A stretch of DNA of 54,459 nucleotides from Promethearchaeota archaeon Loki_b31 (GTDB lineage: Archaea > Asgardarchaeota > Lokiarchaeia > Sigyniarchaeales > SOKP01): positions 1-54,459 of the forward strand of contig NJBI01000018.1 of NCBI GenBank assembly GCA_005222975.1, written 5' to 3'. Each line of letters opens with the position of its first letter. Position 1 is the stretch's first letter. Below the pieces are notes generated by a model, which searched no databases, was not told the DNA's origin, and saw only the letters and a program-made list of their open reading frames with translations. The translations under genes and the position numbers were made by a program. Below are positions 1 to 8,659 of this stretch, piece after piece.

Positions 1-230
1 AACCTTTCGCTGGCACTATCTATAGATCTTCCGGTCATTTCGGAATAAAAAAAGACTCTAAGAAAATCCTCAGCGTCATATCTTGCGTTTTTACCTTTTC
101 TACACCCCCACATTTGAGATTCGATTGAGTCACAAAAGTTTTTAAAAAATGCTAACATATATTCATTAGAGAAAAGTGGTTTTAACTCAGCTTCCAAATC
201 TGAAAGTGGAGATAAATATTTTATGCGCAT
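1..230 (-). CDS. Transposase-like protein, N-terminal part (cut by window edge)
   Basis: An open reading frame runs leftwards from an ATG at 230 and is still open at base 1, so only about 76 N-terminal residues are visible. The peptide starts MRIKYLSPLSDLEAEL and contains FFYSEMTGRSIDSASERL. The pattern of a short N-terminal helical region followed by 'R-hydrophobic-Y-x-E-M-T-x-x-S-I-x-x-A' resembles the region before the catalytic core of IS4/ISNCY-like archaeal transposases. The DDE catalytic core lies outside the window, so the assignment is tentative. No terminal inverted repeat could be established upstream. Confidence 0.45.
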   Translation of the reverse strand, partial: MRIKYLSPLSDLEAELKPLFSNEYMLAFFKNFCDSIESQMWGCRKGKNARYDAEDFLRVFFYSEMTGRSIDSASER

Positions 231-599
231 ACATAAATATAGCCACTTTTCTCTTATAAATCTTTAGATAAATTCCCACTGGAAACAAGTGGAAAAAATT
301 AATAGTTAAATAATAAAAATTAGAAGTAAGTATTTATAGAAAAAGGTTCAGTTAAAGAGGATTTAGAGTTCTACTTCCTTTGATACTGATACTAAAGAAA
401 TATGTATATAAAACAAAAAGGTTACATTTGAATTTTAGGAGAATTTTCAGAAATATAAATTTCAAAATGAGAGATAAATTTCTTGCAGAATTACATTTTT
501 CTATTCTATTCCACAATTTTCTCCTTTTTAAGTTGAAATAACAACAATAGAGATGCTTTAATTAAATTTTTAAACAACCTTTTTTATTTAGATGTTATA
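231..599. other. Intergenic stretch, no gene seen
   Basis: AT-rich spacer between the leftward transposase-like gene and the rightward coiled-coil gene. It holds a small imperfect hairpin around 280-295 (CCACT, short loop, AGTGG) that could belong to the end of the insertion sequence, but no coding frame of useful length. The promoter of the gene at 600 must lie in its right half. Nothing else is supported. Confidence 0.4.
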
Positions 600-1013
600 A
601 TGATCGAAGAATTAAAATCTAAACTTACAGAATTAGAACTTAAAAGGAGCGAACTTCAGCCAAAAATCGACGAGATAGAAGCAAAAAGGGCTGAAGAACT
701 TCAAGAAGTTAACAAAAAATACGACCATATGGTTTCAGATGTCAATATAGAAGTTCAAGACTTTAAAAATAAAATTGTGAACAAAATAATTGGTTTATTT
801 TCAAAGGTTGTGATGGACGAGTTTGACGCGAAAAGAAGTACAAGTGATTACATGGTTTCAGATAACTTTAAAGATTTCCGAGAAAGCGTTTTAGGACTCG
901 AGATGTTTCCTAAGGAACTAATTGAGAGATTGGATAAAGTGATTGATGGAGATCCAATTGAAAATATTGCGTATGACCTTGAAAAAATCGAAGCTAAATA
1001 TAAAAATAACTAA
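600..1013 (+). CDS. Charged coiled-coil protein of unknown function
   Basis: A 137-residue protein with no recognised enzyme motif. Residues 1-65 are dense in Glu and Lys with leucines at roughly heptad spacing (MIEELKSKLTELELKRSEL), giving a strong coiled-coil appearance. The second half is more globular with aromatic residues. There is no signal peptide or membrane segment, so it is probably cytosolic. A second small coiled-coil protein lies 0.9 kb away on the opposite strand (1916-2335), but the two do not obviously align. A structural or scaffolding role is possible; I do not assign a function. Confidence 0.6.
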   Translation: MIEELKSKLTELELKRSELQPKIDEIEAKRAEELQEVNKKYDHMVSDVNIEVQDFKNKIVNKIIGLFSKVVMDEFDAKRSTSDYMVSDNFKDFRESVLGLEMFPKELIERLDKVIDGDPIENIAYDLEKIEAKYKNN

Positions 1014-1138
1014 TTAACTGAAATTAAAATTAGCAGATCAAGTTGAGCAATAATATCTATGTAATAGATCGTTAAATATGTATAATGAATCTGTATCTGT
1101 AGATAGCATTATTAAAACAAATATTTAGGTTCTGTTAG

Positions 1139-1282
1139 ATGGAAATATTCGAAGAGGAACTAGAGATTTATAACGCAAAAATGAGATTACTGAGCTGGTT
1201 ATACGACGAGATAAAAATCCAATCTGAGATATCTAAAGACTTACTTAATGGAAAAGGTCAAAAATTACCGCTTAACCTTTAA
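1139..1282 (+). CDS. Small ORF, 47 residues, unknown
   Basis: ATG at 1139 opens a 47-codon frame ending TAA at 1282 and beginning MEIFEEELEIYNAKMRLLSW. The product is acidic and probably helical. It follows the coiled-coil gene on the same strand by 125 bp and ends 22 bp before the convergent Pcp gene. No strong Shine-Dalgarno sequence is present. The codon composition looks coding-like, but the frame is short enough to be chance. Confidence 0.3.
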   Translation: MEIFEEELEIYNAKMRLLSWLYDEIKIQSEISKDLLNGKGQKLPLNL

Positions 1283-1304
1283 TTCAATCGAATTACTTAT
1301 TGTG

Positions 1305-1868
1305 TTAACATATATTTAATATTTCTTCAATTATTCTCTTAATATAAGATAAGTAATCCTCTAATTTACCTTTTCTTGGAATATGAATAAAAATCACAGG
1401 GTATTTATTTTTTGAAATATCTAAAGCCCAATAGTACATATAATTACATAAATAGAATCCAGGAAAATAAGAAATAGAGAGCCTTAAGCTATATTTAAGA
1501 GCTTTATAAATTTCTTTTATATTTAAAATTGTATTGAATTTTAATGATTTTTTTATATTAATAAAACCCATTTTATAATATCCATCCACATCTTTACCAA
1601 AAACCCAATTTAAGGATACTTTTTCTAAATAAATTCTTTTTTTTGAATGGATTCCCATAAGTATAACTAAATATGGTTTTAATTTAGTTGACTTAAAAAA
1701 TTCTAAATATGACTCAACGCTCCTTTTCCAACTAACTGGTAAAATGATTTTTTCAATAGAATACTGTTGAAATTTATCATCAAAGTATCTAACAATATCA
1801 CCACTAAGATTTGAAGAAAGTTTATCATATTTCTCAAAACCAGTTAAAAGAATCGTATTTTTTATCAT
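1305..1868 (-). CDS. pcp: Pyroglutamyl-peptidase I family protein (C15 cysteine peptidase)
   Basis: The family removes N-terminal pyroglutamate from peptides in the cytosol. The 187-residue product is slightly shorter than typical Pcp (about 200-215). It opens with the family-like ILLTGFEKYD strand and then shows ILPVSW. The catalytic triad can be placed: Glu82 in IYLEKVSLN, Cys141 in YLCNYMYYWAL and His162 in FIHIPR. The usual S-A-G before the cysteine segment reads FPG here, so the sequence is divergent. Base composition is even more AT-rich than neighbouring metabolic genes. It stands alone, with a coiled-coil gene 48 bp upstream on the same strand. The fold call is fairly secure; the exact substrate is not. 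Confidence 0.7.
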   Translation of the reverse strand: MIKNTILLTGFEKYDKLSSNLSGDIVRYFDDKFQQYSIEKIILPVSWKRSVESYLEFFKSTKLKPYLVILMGIHSKKRIYLEKVSLNWVFGKDVDGYYKMGFINIKKSLKFNTILNIKEIYKALKYSLRLSISYFPGFYLCNYMYYWALDISKNKYPVIFIHIPRKGKLEDYLSYIKRIIEEILNIC

Positions 1869-1915
1869 TTACCCACAAAATGTAAAAAAAGAATAAAAAT
1901 AATAAATAAGCAAAT

Positions 1916-2335
1916 TTATTCGCGACTTTGGTTCTTTAATTGTTCGACTTCTAGTTTTTCAACTTTTTTTCTCAATGTTTTAATCTCTGCTTCAAACGCT
2001 TTTATTTTACTCTTTTTGGTTTTGAGAATATTGTCTAGCTTCTTATTTAACGCTTTTGCTTTTCCTTTAACCAAATTTTCGAGTTTTTTCTTTAATGATG
2101 CTACTTCAACGGTTAATTTATTCATTTTCTTTGTCCATTCTTTGGATTTTTCCGTAGCCTCTTTTAAATCAACCCCTCCTACCTCGAGCTTTGATCTGGT
2201 ATCGTTTATCTTATCGTCAAAATCGGCTTCAATTTCCTTTTCCGCAGAGGCTTCCTTTTTTGAAGCTTCTTCTTCAACGCGAGTAATCTCATCTTCTTTA
2301 TCCGCTATTTGGCTCCTTAATTCTTGTTCTGACAT
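1916..2335 (-). CDS. Charged coiled-coil protein of unknown function
   Basis: A 139-residue, almost wholly alpha-helical protein (MSEQELRSQIADKEDEITRV at the N-terminus), rich in Glu, Lys and Ala with hydrophobics every three to four residues throughout. It has no cysteine, no membrane segment and no catalytic motif. The opposite strand also carries an open frame (2016-2396), but that frame is Ser/Phe-rich and is a mirror of the Lys/Glu-rich coding strand. The gene could be co-transcribed with the pcp-like gene downstream. Function unknown. Confidence 0.6.
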   Translation of the reverse strand: MSEQELRSQIADKEDEITRVEEEASKKEASAEKEIEADFDDKINDTRSKLEVGGVDLKEATEKSKEWTKKMNKLTVEVASLKKKLENLVKGKAKALNKKLDNILKTKKSKIKAFEAEIKTLRKKVEKLEVEQLKNQSRE

Positions 2336-2494
2336 ATTAACATTTCCTAATTTTATTTTGTTTTTTCAATATATTTTGATATATTTGCTAACTTAAAAAT
2401 TATTAATATTGATTTACAAATCGCTTTCACAGTAAAAAATAAAAAGAAATAAAAGGATTTTTAAATAAATGTAGCTATCTCTTTCATTAAAAAC

Positions 2495-3514
2495 CTATTC
2501 AACTGATTCTCCGAGAGCCATTCTACATAGATCACTAAGAATATAATTTTTTAAACCTTTCCGTCCTACTTTAGAGCCCATGCTTTCCATGCACATAGGG
2601 CAATTATAGACACAAGCTTCAGCACCATATTCTAACATATCATTTACATTATCGTTTTGAGTTTTGCGTAATAAAGATTTTTTACCAAGAGTTGCAAATA
2701 TTCCCGCACAGCACATAGTATTTTCTCGGTCATATTTTCTAGCAACTCTTTGAACACCTATTAGATTACAGATCTTGTCAACCCATTCATCAGCCTCAGG
2801 GATAAACCTATTTGAGCAAGATCTTTGATAAGCAATTTTCATATTAAGTTTTTTAACATCAGATTCATGCTCTTTTAAATATTTGTAGAGATATTCGTAG
2901 ATATGAATTGGTTTAAAATCAGGTGGAAGTTCTATATTATTCCGAGGACAAAAAGAAGCATAGAATCCGTAGCATTCGTCGTGATAGCAAATCATCTCTT
3001 TAATACCTTGTTTTTTTATGTTTTCAATAATTATCGGTGCTCTTTCTTTAATAACAGAATCCCTTGCGTAATGATGATACATTAAATTGCAAAAGAAATC
3101 AAGACCACTCACATATTGTAAATTCTCAAACAATTGACCTTGCATATGTTTAGCATCTAATTTCCCAAATGCACACTTATTTAATACCGGCTTATTTGGA
3201 TCAATTTCTTTTAATCTTAATTCTGCATGAGGTGCATATATTTTTACAGTATTTTCAAGGATACTAGGGTTTATACTTAATGAATTATACTTTTCCTGTA
3301 ATTCTGTTATTAAATCGAAAGGATGAGAGTTATAAGGACAATATTCATCACAAGCAAAACATGTAACGCATTCTGATAATACTCGAGATTCCTCTCCTTT
3401 AATCATTTTATCTTTTTCTGCTCGTGCTTCCTCGATATCTTTGAATTCAATCCATTGACAGCGAGTTAAACAATCAACTTTCTCACAATCTGCACAATGT
3501 GAACTATCAAACAT
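2495..3514 (-). CDS. Hdr-like (Fe-S)-binding protein with cysteine-rich CCG domains
   Basis: Resembles the HdrD/GlpC/LutA type of electron-transfer subunit. A ferredoxin-like cysteine cluster (CVTCFACDEYCPYNSHP) comes first. Two cysteine-rich segments follow: CYHDECYGFYASF, then CCAGIFATLGKK together with CVYNCPMCMESM. In heterodisulfide reductase such segments bind a non-cubane [4Fe-4S] cluster. The open frame extends upstream to 3730, but that extension lacks family similarity and overlaps the next gene, so I take the ATG at 3514 (MFDSSHCADCEK, itself cysteine-rich). It is the last gene of the minus-strand anaerobic block and could pass electrons to or from the dehydratase/reductase subunits upstream; that link is inference. 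Confidence 0.75.
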   Translation of the reverse strand: MFDSSHCADCEKVDCLTRCQWIEFKDIEEARAEKDKMIKGEESRVLSECVTCFACDEYCPYNSHPFDLITELQEKYNSLSINPSILENTVKIYAPHAELRLKEIDPNKPVLNKCAFGKLDAKHMQGQLFENLQYVSGLDFFCNLMYHHYARDSVIKERAPIIIENIKKQGIKEMICYHDECYGFYASFCPRNNIELPPDFKPIHIYEYLYKYLKEHESDVKKLNMKIAYQRSCSNRFIPEADEWVDKICNLIGVQRVARKYDRENTMCCAGIFATLGKKSLLRKTQNDNVNDMLEYGAEACVYNCPMCMESMGSKVGRKGLKNYILSDLCRMALGESVE

Positions 3515-3608
3515 TTTTTTACACTCATTTAAGATATGAATTTTATATGAATTATTATTTAAAATGAAATTTAAGTAATATAAATAAGTTTTCTTAAAAT
3601 TTGTTATA

Positions 3609-4124
3609 TTAAATTTTAAGAGTAAATTCCCACGCACAATAGTAACTCTCGGGATGGCTCTCGGGAGGGCAGCAAATACATTTCGTTTCGATTCTAGGAT
3701 CGATAGTTTTTGCAAAATCGCCGTATTCAATAACGCCTACAGGTTTGCAAGGAAAATCGGGAAGCCCTCTACTTTTTCTGGCGAATTGAACTCGGCAATT
3801 GTTCATACGGAACACGCACCGATTTTCAGAAACCTCTACAATTTCTTGTACATTTATGTTGGCATACACTCTGAACTTTAATGCTTTAATTAATGCGGGA
3901 ATACCTCCATTTTTGGGAATATTAAAACCTTTCATGATGCGTTTTGCTTCTATTACGGTAAATCTTTTCCATTGTTCCACATCAAGTTCTATGGCCCTTT
4001 CCAGTCCATATTCTCTTTCCGCAACCTGAAACCAAGTTCCATCGATAGCTAGCCAGTTTTTGCTTAGATCCTCAATATAATTAATTAATTCTTCTTTAGT
4101 AAGCTTTTCTAAATCATCTCTCAT
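3609..4124 (-). CDS. DUF6125-like protein
   Basis: A 171-residue soluble protein whose opening (KLTKEELINYIEDLSKNWLA, then IDGTWFQ) and C-terminal cysteine pattern match what I recall of the DUF6125 family. The pattern is NNCRVQFARK, then DFPCKPVGVIEYG, KCICCPP and YYCAWEF. The conserved cysteines and arginines suggest a ligand or cluster site, but no reaction is established for the family as far as I know. It sits 94 bp upstream of the Hdr-like protein on the same strand and downstream of the beta-glucuronidase, so it may share their transcript. It is unlikely to be an enzyme of sugar metabolism. Confidence 0.65.
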   Translation of the reverse strand: MRDDLEKLTKEELINYIEDLSKNWLAIDGTWFQVAEREYGLERAIELDVEQWKRFTVIEAKRIMKGFNIPKNGGIPALIKALKFRVYANINVQEIVEVSENRCVFRMNNCRVQFARKSRGLPDFPCKPVGVIEYGDFAKTIDPRIETKCICCPPESHPESYYCAWEFTLKI

Positions 4125-4217
4125 TTTCTATTCAACTTAATTTAAATATAAAAATAAAATAGATAAAATATTTTTTGGTTTATATTTTTTTTAGTTCAAA
4201 ATTGTAAAAAATGCTAA

Positions 4218-5933
4218 TTATTTTTCTTCTCCTTTCCATAACCTATGTAATAGATGTGCTGCCATTTTTGGGCGTCGATCCCGCGTAAAAACGCCTTTAT
4301 AATTCATCGAACCCATTCTGATAACTTCTTGAGACGTTTTAAAATCGCATAGGTTCCATATATGTTGCCCTACAACGAATTGTTTCTCATTCAAGACTTC
4401 AATATAACTTTTTAATAATTCGACTTGGTATTCTTCGCTAAACATTTCTATCGGTTGAGCGTGCCAACCCGGGATCGCATCTGCTCCAAATTCAGTTAAT
4501 ATTATTGGTTTTTGATACTTTTTATATAGTTTGTCTAATTCATTTGAAAGAATTTCGCATCCTTCTTGAATTCTTCCTTGCTCTGTGTACCAGCCGTAAT
4601 AGCGATTCAGGCATAAAATGTCACAAAATTCAAAAGCTCTTTCTTTTACCCCCATCATATTTACAACTGTTATTGGTCTTGTTCCATCAAGTTCTTTAGT
4701 TTTATCGTATAATGCTTGAAAGAACTCTTTAGACTTTAAACTACTATGAGGTTCGTTCGCTAAGCTCCACATTATAACGCTTGGATGATTCTTATCCCTC
4801 GTAATCAATTCTTTTACATATTGTTGGCAAAGTTCAAGATGATGATCGAGATATCGTTTTTCGAAAGTAAGACCCACAGCGGGAATCTCATCGATTATTA
4901 AAAACCCTAGACGATCGGCAAGGTCCATCATTTGTTCAGAATAAGGATAATGAGAAGTTCGAAAGGAGTTAGCACCAATCCATTTCATCAAAGAATAATC
5001 TTTAATTATTACGGCTGGGACATATCCGCGACCTGTTATTGGAAAATCTTCGTGGCGCCCAAATCCTTTTAGTACGATCGGCTTTCCGTTGAGAAGTAGT
5101 TTATCTCCTTCGACTGTTATGGTCCTTATTCCAATGGGAATTGTATAAGAATCGTATGTTTTTTCATTATATAAAAGATTTATATCTAAATCGTATAAAT
5201 TTGGTTGGGTTGGATCCCAAAACAAGGCATTATTCACGGTTAATTCGAATCTACCAGTTCTATTAGTGATAAATCTCTTCTCTAATACGTTATTTTTCTT
5301 ATTTTTTAATAATAGGTGAATTTCTACTTCTTTTTCACCGTTTAAAGATAGATTTACGAATATACATCCATTATTACCTTCGATTGATGTTGTTACGGTG
5401 ATATCGTCAATTCCGTAATTGGGTACGGAATACAACAAAACTGGTCGATGAATTCCGCAAAAGGGGAAAAAATCAAAATTTGTAGAAGGATAATTTAGGC
5501 GAACCTTTCCTGGTGGTACTTGAGCTTTAGATAAATTCCCTTCCACCCGTATTACTAAGATGTTCTTATGAGGTTTTATAAAGGATCCTATGTCAAATTC
5601 AAATGGCAAATGCCCACCTTCGTGCTTTCCTATCCATTCACCATTTAACCATATTTCTGCTAAATAATTAACAGAACCGAATCTTAAAATAATTCTGTGT
5701 TCTTCCCAGCCACACGGGACACTAAAACTTTTTTGATACCACCCAGGTCCTAAATTATCGCGCCCCTCCGCAAATTGATCGTTCCAGCTCGCAGGTACTG
5801 CTATTGGGCGGCTATTATTAAATCCATTCTTCCAATTCTCATCCAAACCTTTATTGTTAATATCAAAACGAAAATCCCAAAAGCCAGATAATTCGATAAA
5901 TTGACGATATTTGTTTCTTTGTGGATAGAGCAT
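4218..5933 (-). CDS. uidA: Beta-glucuronidase (glycoside hydrolase family 2)
   Basis: Hydrolyses beta-D-glucuronides to glucuronate in the cytosol. A jelly-roll sugar-binding domain is followed by an Ig-like domain and the TIM barrel. The acid/base Glu394 is in SLANEPHSS, the nucleophile Glu481 in ILTEFGAD, and GRHEDFPITGRG and NSFRTSHYPY are typical of the family. The N-x-K motif that recognises the glucuronate carboxylate is present (MNYKGVFTRDRRPK, Asn544 and Lys546), which separates it from beta-galactosidases. The frame extends to a TTG at 5951, but the sequence there encodes GGAGGA placed correctly for the ATG at 5933, so I use that start. There is no signal peptide. GPH-family transporters, the family of UidB, occur elsewhere in the window. 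Confidence 0.9.
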   Translation of the reverse strand: MLYPQRNKYRQFIELSGFWDFRFDINNKGLDENWKNGFNNSRPIAVPASWNDQFAEGRDNLGPGWYQKSFSVPCGWEEHRIILRFGSVNYLAEIWLNGEWIGKHEGGHLPFEFDIGSFIKPHKNILVIRVEGNLSKAQVPPGKVRLNYPSTNFDFFPFCGIHRPVLLYSVPNYGIDDITVTTSIEGNNGCIFVNLSLNGEKEVEIHLLLKNKKNNVLEKRFITNRTGRFELTVNNALFWDPTQPNLYDLDINLLYNEKTYDSYTIPIGIRTITVEGDKLLLNGKPIVLKGFGRHEDFPITGRGYVPAVIIKDYSLMKWIGANSFRTSHYPYSEQMMDLADRLGFLIIDEIPAVGLTFEKRYLDHHLELCQQYVKELITRDKNHPSVIMWSLANEPHSSLKSKEFFQALYDKTKELDGTRPITVVNMMGVKERAFEFCDILCLNRYYGWYTEQGRIQEGCEILSNELDKLYKKYQKPIILTEFGADAIPGWHAQPIEMFSEEYQVELLKSYIEVLNEKQFVVGQHIWNLCDFKTSQEVIRMGSMNYKGVFTRDRRPKMAAHLLHRLWKGEEK

Positions 5934-5990
5934 TATAATTCCTCCTAACAATTTGATTTTATTTAATGTAAAAGATTCTTAAAAGTTATA

Positions 5991-7298
5991 TTACAATAGC
6001 GTTTGAGCAAACATTGTTATCTTATCTTTAAAGATTTTTTCTGAAGTCATTCGTTTGTCTCCGACATCTACATCAATTATAAGCATTGGAATGCCCACTT
6101 CGTCCCTTAATGCTTCCCTTAAAATTTGCGGAACGCTTCCAAATTGCTTACAACCTAAGTGAGATGTAAAAATAAAACAATCTGCGCTAAATTCTTTTGC
6201 CAATCTCACGCAATCGTCAATAAATGGATAGAAAAATTCTGTTGATTGCTTTATCATTGGAAGCTCCATACCTTTTTTAGCCATTCCATAAAATAATGTA
6301 TCCAAATCAGATTTTGTATTGATAGGGTCAGAAAAATTGTAATTAAATATGTCAAATAAAATACTCATCCCTAATTCGCGATCTAGCCATTCACCTAATG
6401 ATAAATCGAAAAAGATGATCATGTACGGCCATATACTTCGTATTTTCTCTTCAGTGCCATGATGGGCTTTATTGTTATATCGTAATTTAGCAATTTGGAG
6501 CATATCACGGTAGAATTCTAATTTCTCTTCGCGCCCAGACATAAAAGTTGTGGCAGCTGCGGAAATAGCGTTAAACATATTTTCTACCGGACAAGGAATC
6601 GCTTTTTTTAATTCAAATATTTCGAGTTGGGTTTTGTTACTTTCATTTTCTAGTTCAATATGTTTTTTCATTTTATTATAATTAATTTCTTGACCAATCA
6701 CTTTACCTAATTCCTCCAAACTTAGCCTTAATTGTTCTCCATAATATATATAACTTTTTTCTTCCTTAAGGAATGGTAGATCTGGAGTAATTAATGGAAT
6801 ATTTTTATGATACCTAAAAAAGGGATAGGAAGCGTAAGTGTTGTCGCACGGCGCAGTTGGTGTAATGATTGCGTCAAATTTGAATAGATCGTCAAGCGTC
6901 ATTCCCATAGTCCCTTTTTGAGATGTACACGTGTGAAATGGATGTCCCCAATTAGTAATTAAATCATAATATGGTTCAGAGCCATCAGGTAATAATGCTG
7001 ATATGAAATACGACACAGCTTCTATGCACACTGGCACACAATCAAAACCATAAAGATAATCTGCTGGGAATGCAAAATGATAGCCAATTATAGGCAGCCC
7101 TTCTCCTGCTTTTTTGATAAAATCAGTCATTATGGTGTTTATATATTTTAAACCTAATCTTAATGCTGGCATTCCATCTTCAGGAAGTATTTTCTCAACC
7201 AACTCGTATGTGGTGGAGACAGCTTGGTTTAACATCTTATAGGGAATTATTCTATTTTCTAATTTTGATTGATTAACCATAGTTATACCATTTTTCAT
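5991..7298 (-). CDS. 2-hydroxyacyl-CoA dehydratase / benzoyl-CoA reductase family subunit (copy 1)
   Basis: Member of the HgdA/HgdB-BcrB/BcrC family, whose heterodimers bind [4Fe-4S] clusters. They carry out difficult one-electron reductions of acyl-CoA thioesters after activation by an ATP-dependent electron-transfer protein. Probable cluster cysteines are in HTCTSQKGTMGM, TPTAPCDNTYAS and TSHLGCKQFG. The protein closely resembles the next gene upstream along its whole length (NRIIPYKM, WGHPFHTC, SIWPYM, EWLDRELGMS, IDVDVGD), indicating tandem duplication. By alignment with that paralogue, translation may start at the internal Met at 7280. No activator ATPase gene lies in the window. Substrate unknown; candidates are a 2-hydroxyacyl-CoA or an aromatic/enoyl acyl-CoA. 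Confidence 0.8.
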   Translation of the reverse strand: MKNGITMVNQSKLENRIIPYKMLNQAVSTTYELVEKILPEDGMPALRLGLKYINTIMTDFIKKAGEGLPIIGYHFAFPADYLYGFDCVPVCIEAVSYFISALLPDGSEPYYDLITNWGHPFHTCTSQKGTMGMTLDDLFKFDAIITPTAPCDNTYASYPFFRYHKNIPLITPDLPFLKEEKSYIYYGEQLRLSLEELGKVIGQEINYNKMKKHIELENESNKTQLEIFELKKAIPCPVENMFNAISAAATTFMSGREEKLEFYRDMLQIAKLRYNNKAHHGTEEKIRSIWPYMIIFFDLSLGEWLDRELGMSILFDIFNYNFSDPINTKSDLDTLFYGMAKKGMELPMIKQSTEFFYPFIDDCVRLAKEFSADCFIFTSHLGCKQFGSVPQILREALRDEVGIPMLIIDVDVGDKRMTSEKIFKDKITMFAQTLL

Positions 7299-7323
7299 TT
7301 AATTATAATATTAATAATACATA

Positions 7324-8613
7324 TTACATGAGCGTTTGAACAAACATAGTTATTTTGTCTTTAAAAGCTTTTAAAGAAGTCATTCGAGCATCTCCTACGT
7401 CGAAATCAATTATTAGCATAGGGATTCCCACTTCATCTTGAAGAGCTTCTCTTAAAAGTTGTGGGACAGCGCCAAATTGCTTACACGCAATACTTTGAGT
7501 GTAAATAAAACAGTCTGCACTAAAATCTTTAGCCATTCTAATACAATCGTCTAAGAAGGGATAATAGAATTCTGAAGATTGCTTCACCATTGGCCAACCC
7601 ATAGCCTTCCTTGCCATTCCATAAAATAATGAATCTGAATCAGATTTTGTATCAATCAAATCTGATAGATTATAGTTAAAAATGTCTAATAAAACACTCA
7701 TACCCAATTCGCGATCTAACCATTCACATAAAGAAATATCGAAAAATGTGAGCATATAAGGCCAGATGGATCTAACTCGTTCTTCACCTCCATAATGCTC
7801 CTTGTTTTTATACCTATTTTTTGCGAGTTCCAACATTCTTTGGTAAAAAGAGAGGTTTTCAGATGTTCCAGAAATAAATATAGTTGCTCCAGCTGAAACG
7901 GGATTAAACATATTCTCGATTGGGCTCGGAACAGCCTTAATTAAATCAAATAATTCCATTTTTAATTTTGTTACATCGTTCTCTAATTCTAAAGCATTTC
8001 TCAATTTTTCAAAATCGGGTTCTTGACCAATTACTTTACCTAATTCCTCTAAACTTAGCTTTAATTGTTCTCCATAATACTTGTAACTTTTTTCCTCGTG
8101 AAGAAAAGGCATATCAGCAATGATTAAAGGAAAATTTTTTTTTAATTTAAAAAAAGGGTAAGAAGCGCAGGTGGAATCACAGGGCGCTGTTGGAGTGATA
8201 ATCGCGTCGAATTTAAATAAATCTTCTAAACACATTCCCATTACCCCCTTTTGGGCGGAACATGTATGAAAAGGGTGCCCCCAATTACCTATTAAATCAT
8301 AGTAGGTCTCGACACCACTTAAAAGTAAAGCACCAAGAAAAAATGAAACCCCTTCAATACAAATTGGGACGCAATCAAAACATTTTAAGTATTCTGGCTG
8401 AAATGCAAAGTGATATCCCACTATTGGCAACCCTTCTCTTGCTTTTTCGATGTCTTTACGAACCACAGAGATCATTTCTTCCAATCCAATTCTTAACGAA
8501 GGAAGTCCGCTCTCAGGTAATATCTTATCGATTAATTCATGAGTTGTTGACATCGAATTTAATAACATCTGATAAGGAATAATCCTGTTTCCCATCTCCG
8601 TTTTACTAGGCAT
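7324..8613 (-). CDS. 2-hydroxyacyl-CoA dehydratase / benzoyl-CoA reductase family subunit (copy 2)
   Basis: A 429-residue paralogue of the adjacent gene, separated by 25 bp and surely co-transcribed. Shared landmarks include NRIIPYQM, VGYHFAFQ, WGHPFHTCSAQKG, TPTAPCDST, SIWPYM, EWLDRELGMS and the C-terminal IIDFDVGDARMTS. The candidate cluster cysteines are conserved, including ACKQFGAVPQ. The two copies could form a heterodimer with each other or each pair with the third subunit upstream (8660-9811). Family knowledge says an activator of the HgdC/BcrA type is needed; it must be encoded elsewhere. Confidence 0.8.
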   Translation of the reverse strand: MPSKTEMGNRIIPYQMLLNSMSTTHELIDKILPESGLPSLRIGLEEMISVVRKDIEKAREGLPIVGYHFAFQPEYLKCFDCVPICIEGVSFFLGALLLSGVETYYDLIGNWGHPFHTCSAQKGVMGMCLEDLFKFDAIITPTAPCDSTCASYPFFKLKKNFPLIIADMPFLHEEKSYKYYGEQLKLSLEELGKVIGQEPDFEKLRNALELENDVTKLKMELFDLIKAVPSPIENMFNPVSAGATIFISGTSENLSFYQRMLELAKNRYKNKEHYGGEERVRSIWPYMLTFFDISLCEWLDRELGMSVLLDIFNYNLSDLIDTKSDSDSLFYGMARKAMGWPMVKQSSEFYYPFLDDCIRMAKDFSADCFIYTQSIACKQFGAVPQLLREALQDEVGIPMLIIDFDVGDARMTSLKAFKDKITMFVQTLM

Positions 8614-8659
8614 AATTTTTATCCAAATTAAATCAATAAGCTTTTTCTAAATTTTAATA

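Noticed and set aside
2016..2396. 126-residue open frame on the plus strand
   Set aside because: It mirrors the Lys/Glu-rich coiled-coil gene on the minus strand. Its Ser/Phe-rich composition is the expected antisense of such a sequence.
3515..3730. N-terminal extension of the Hdr-like protein
   Set aside because: It overlaps the 3' end of the DUF6125-like gene on the same strand, has no family similarity and precedes a better start at a cysteine-rich family-like segment.
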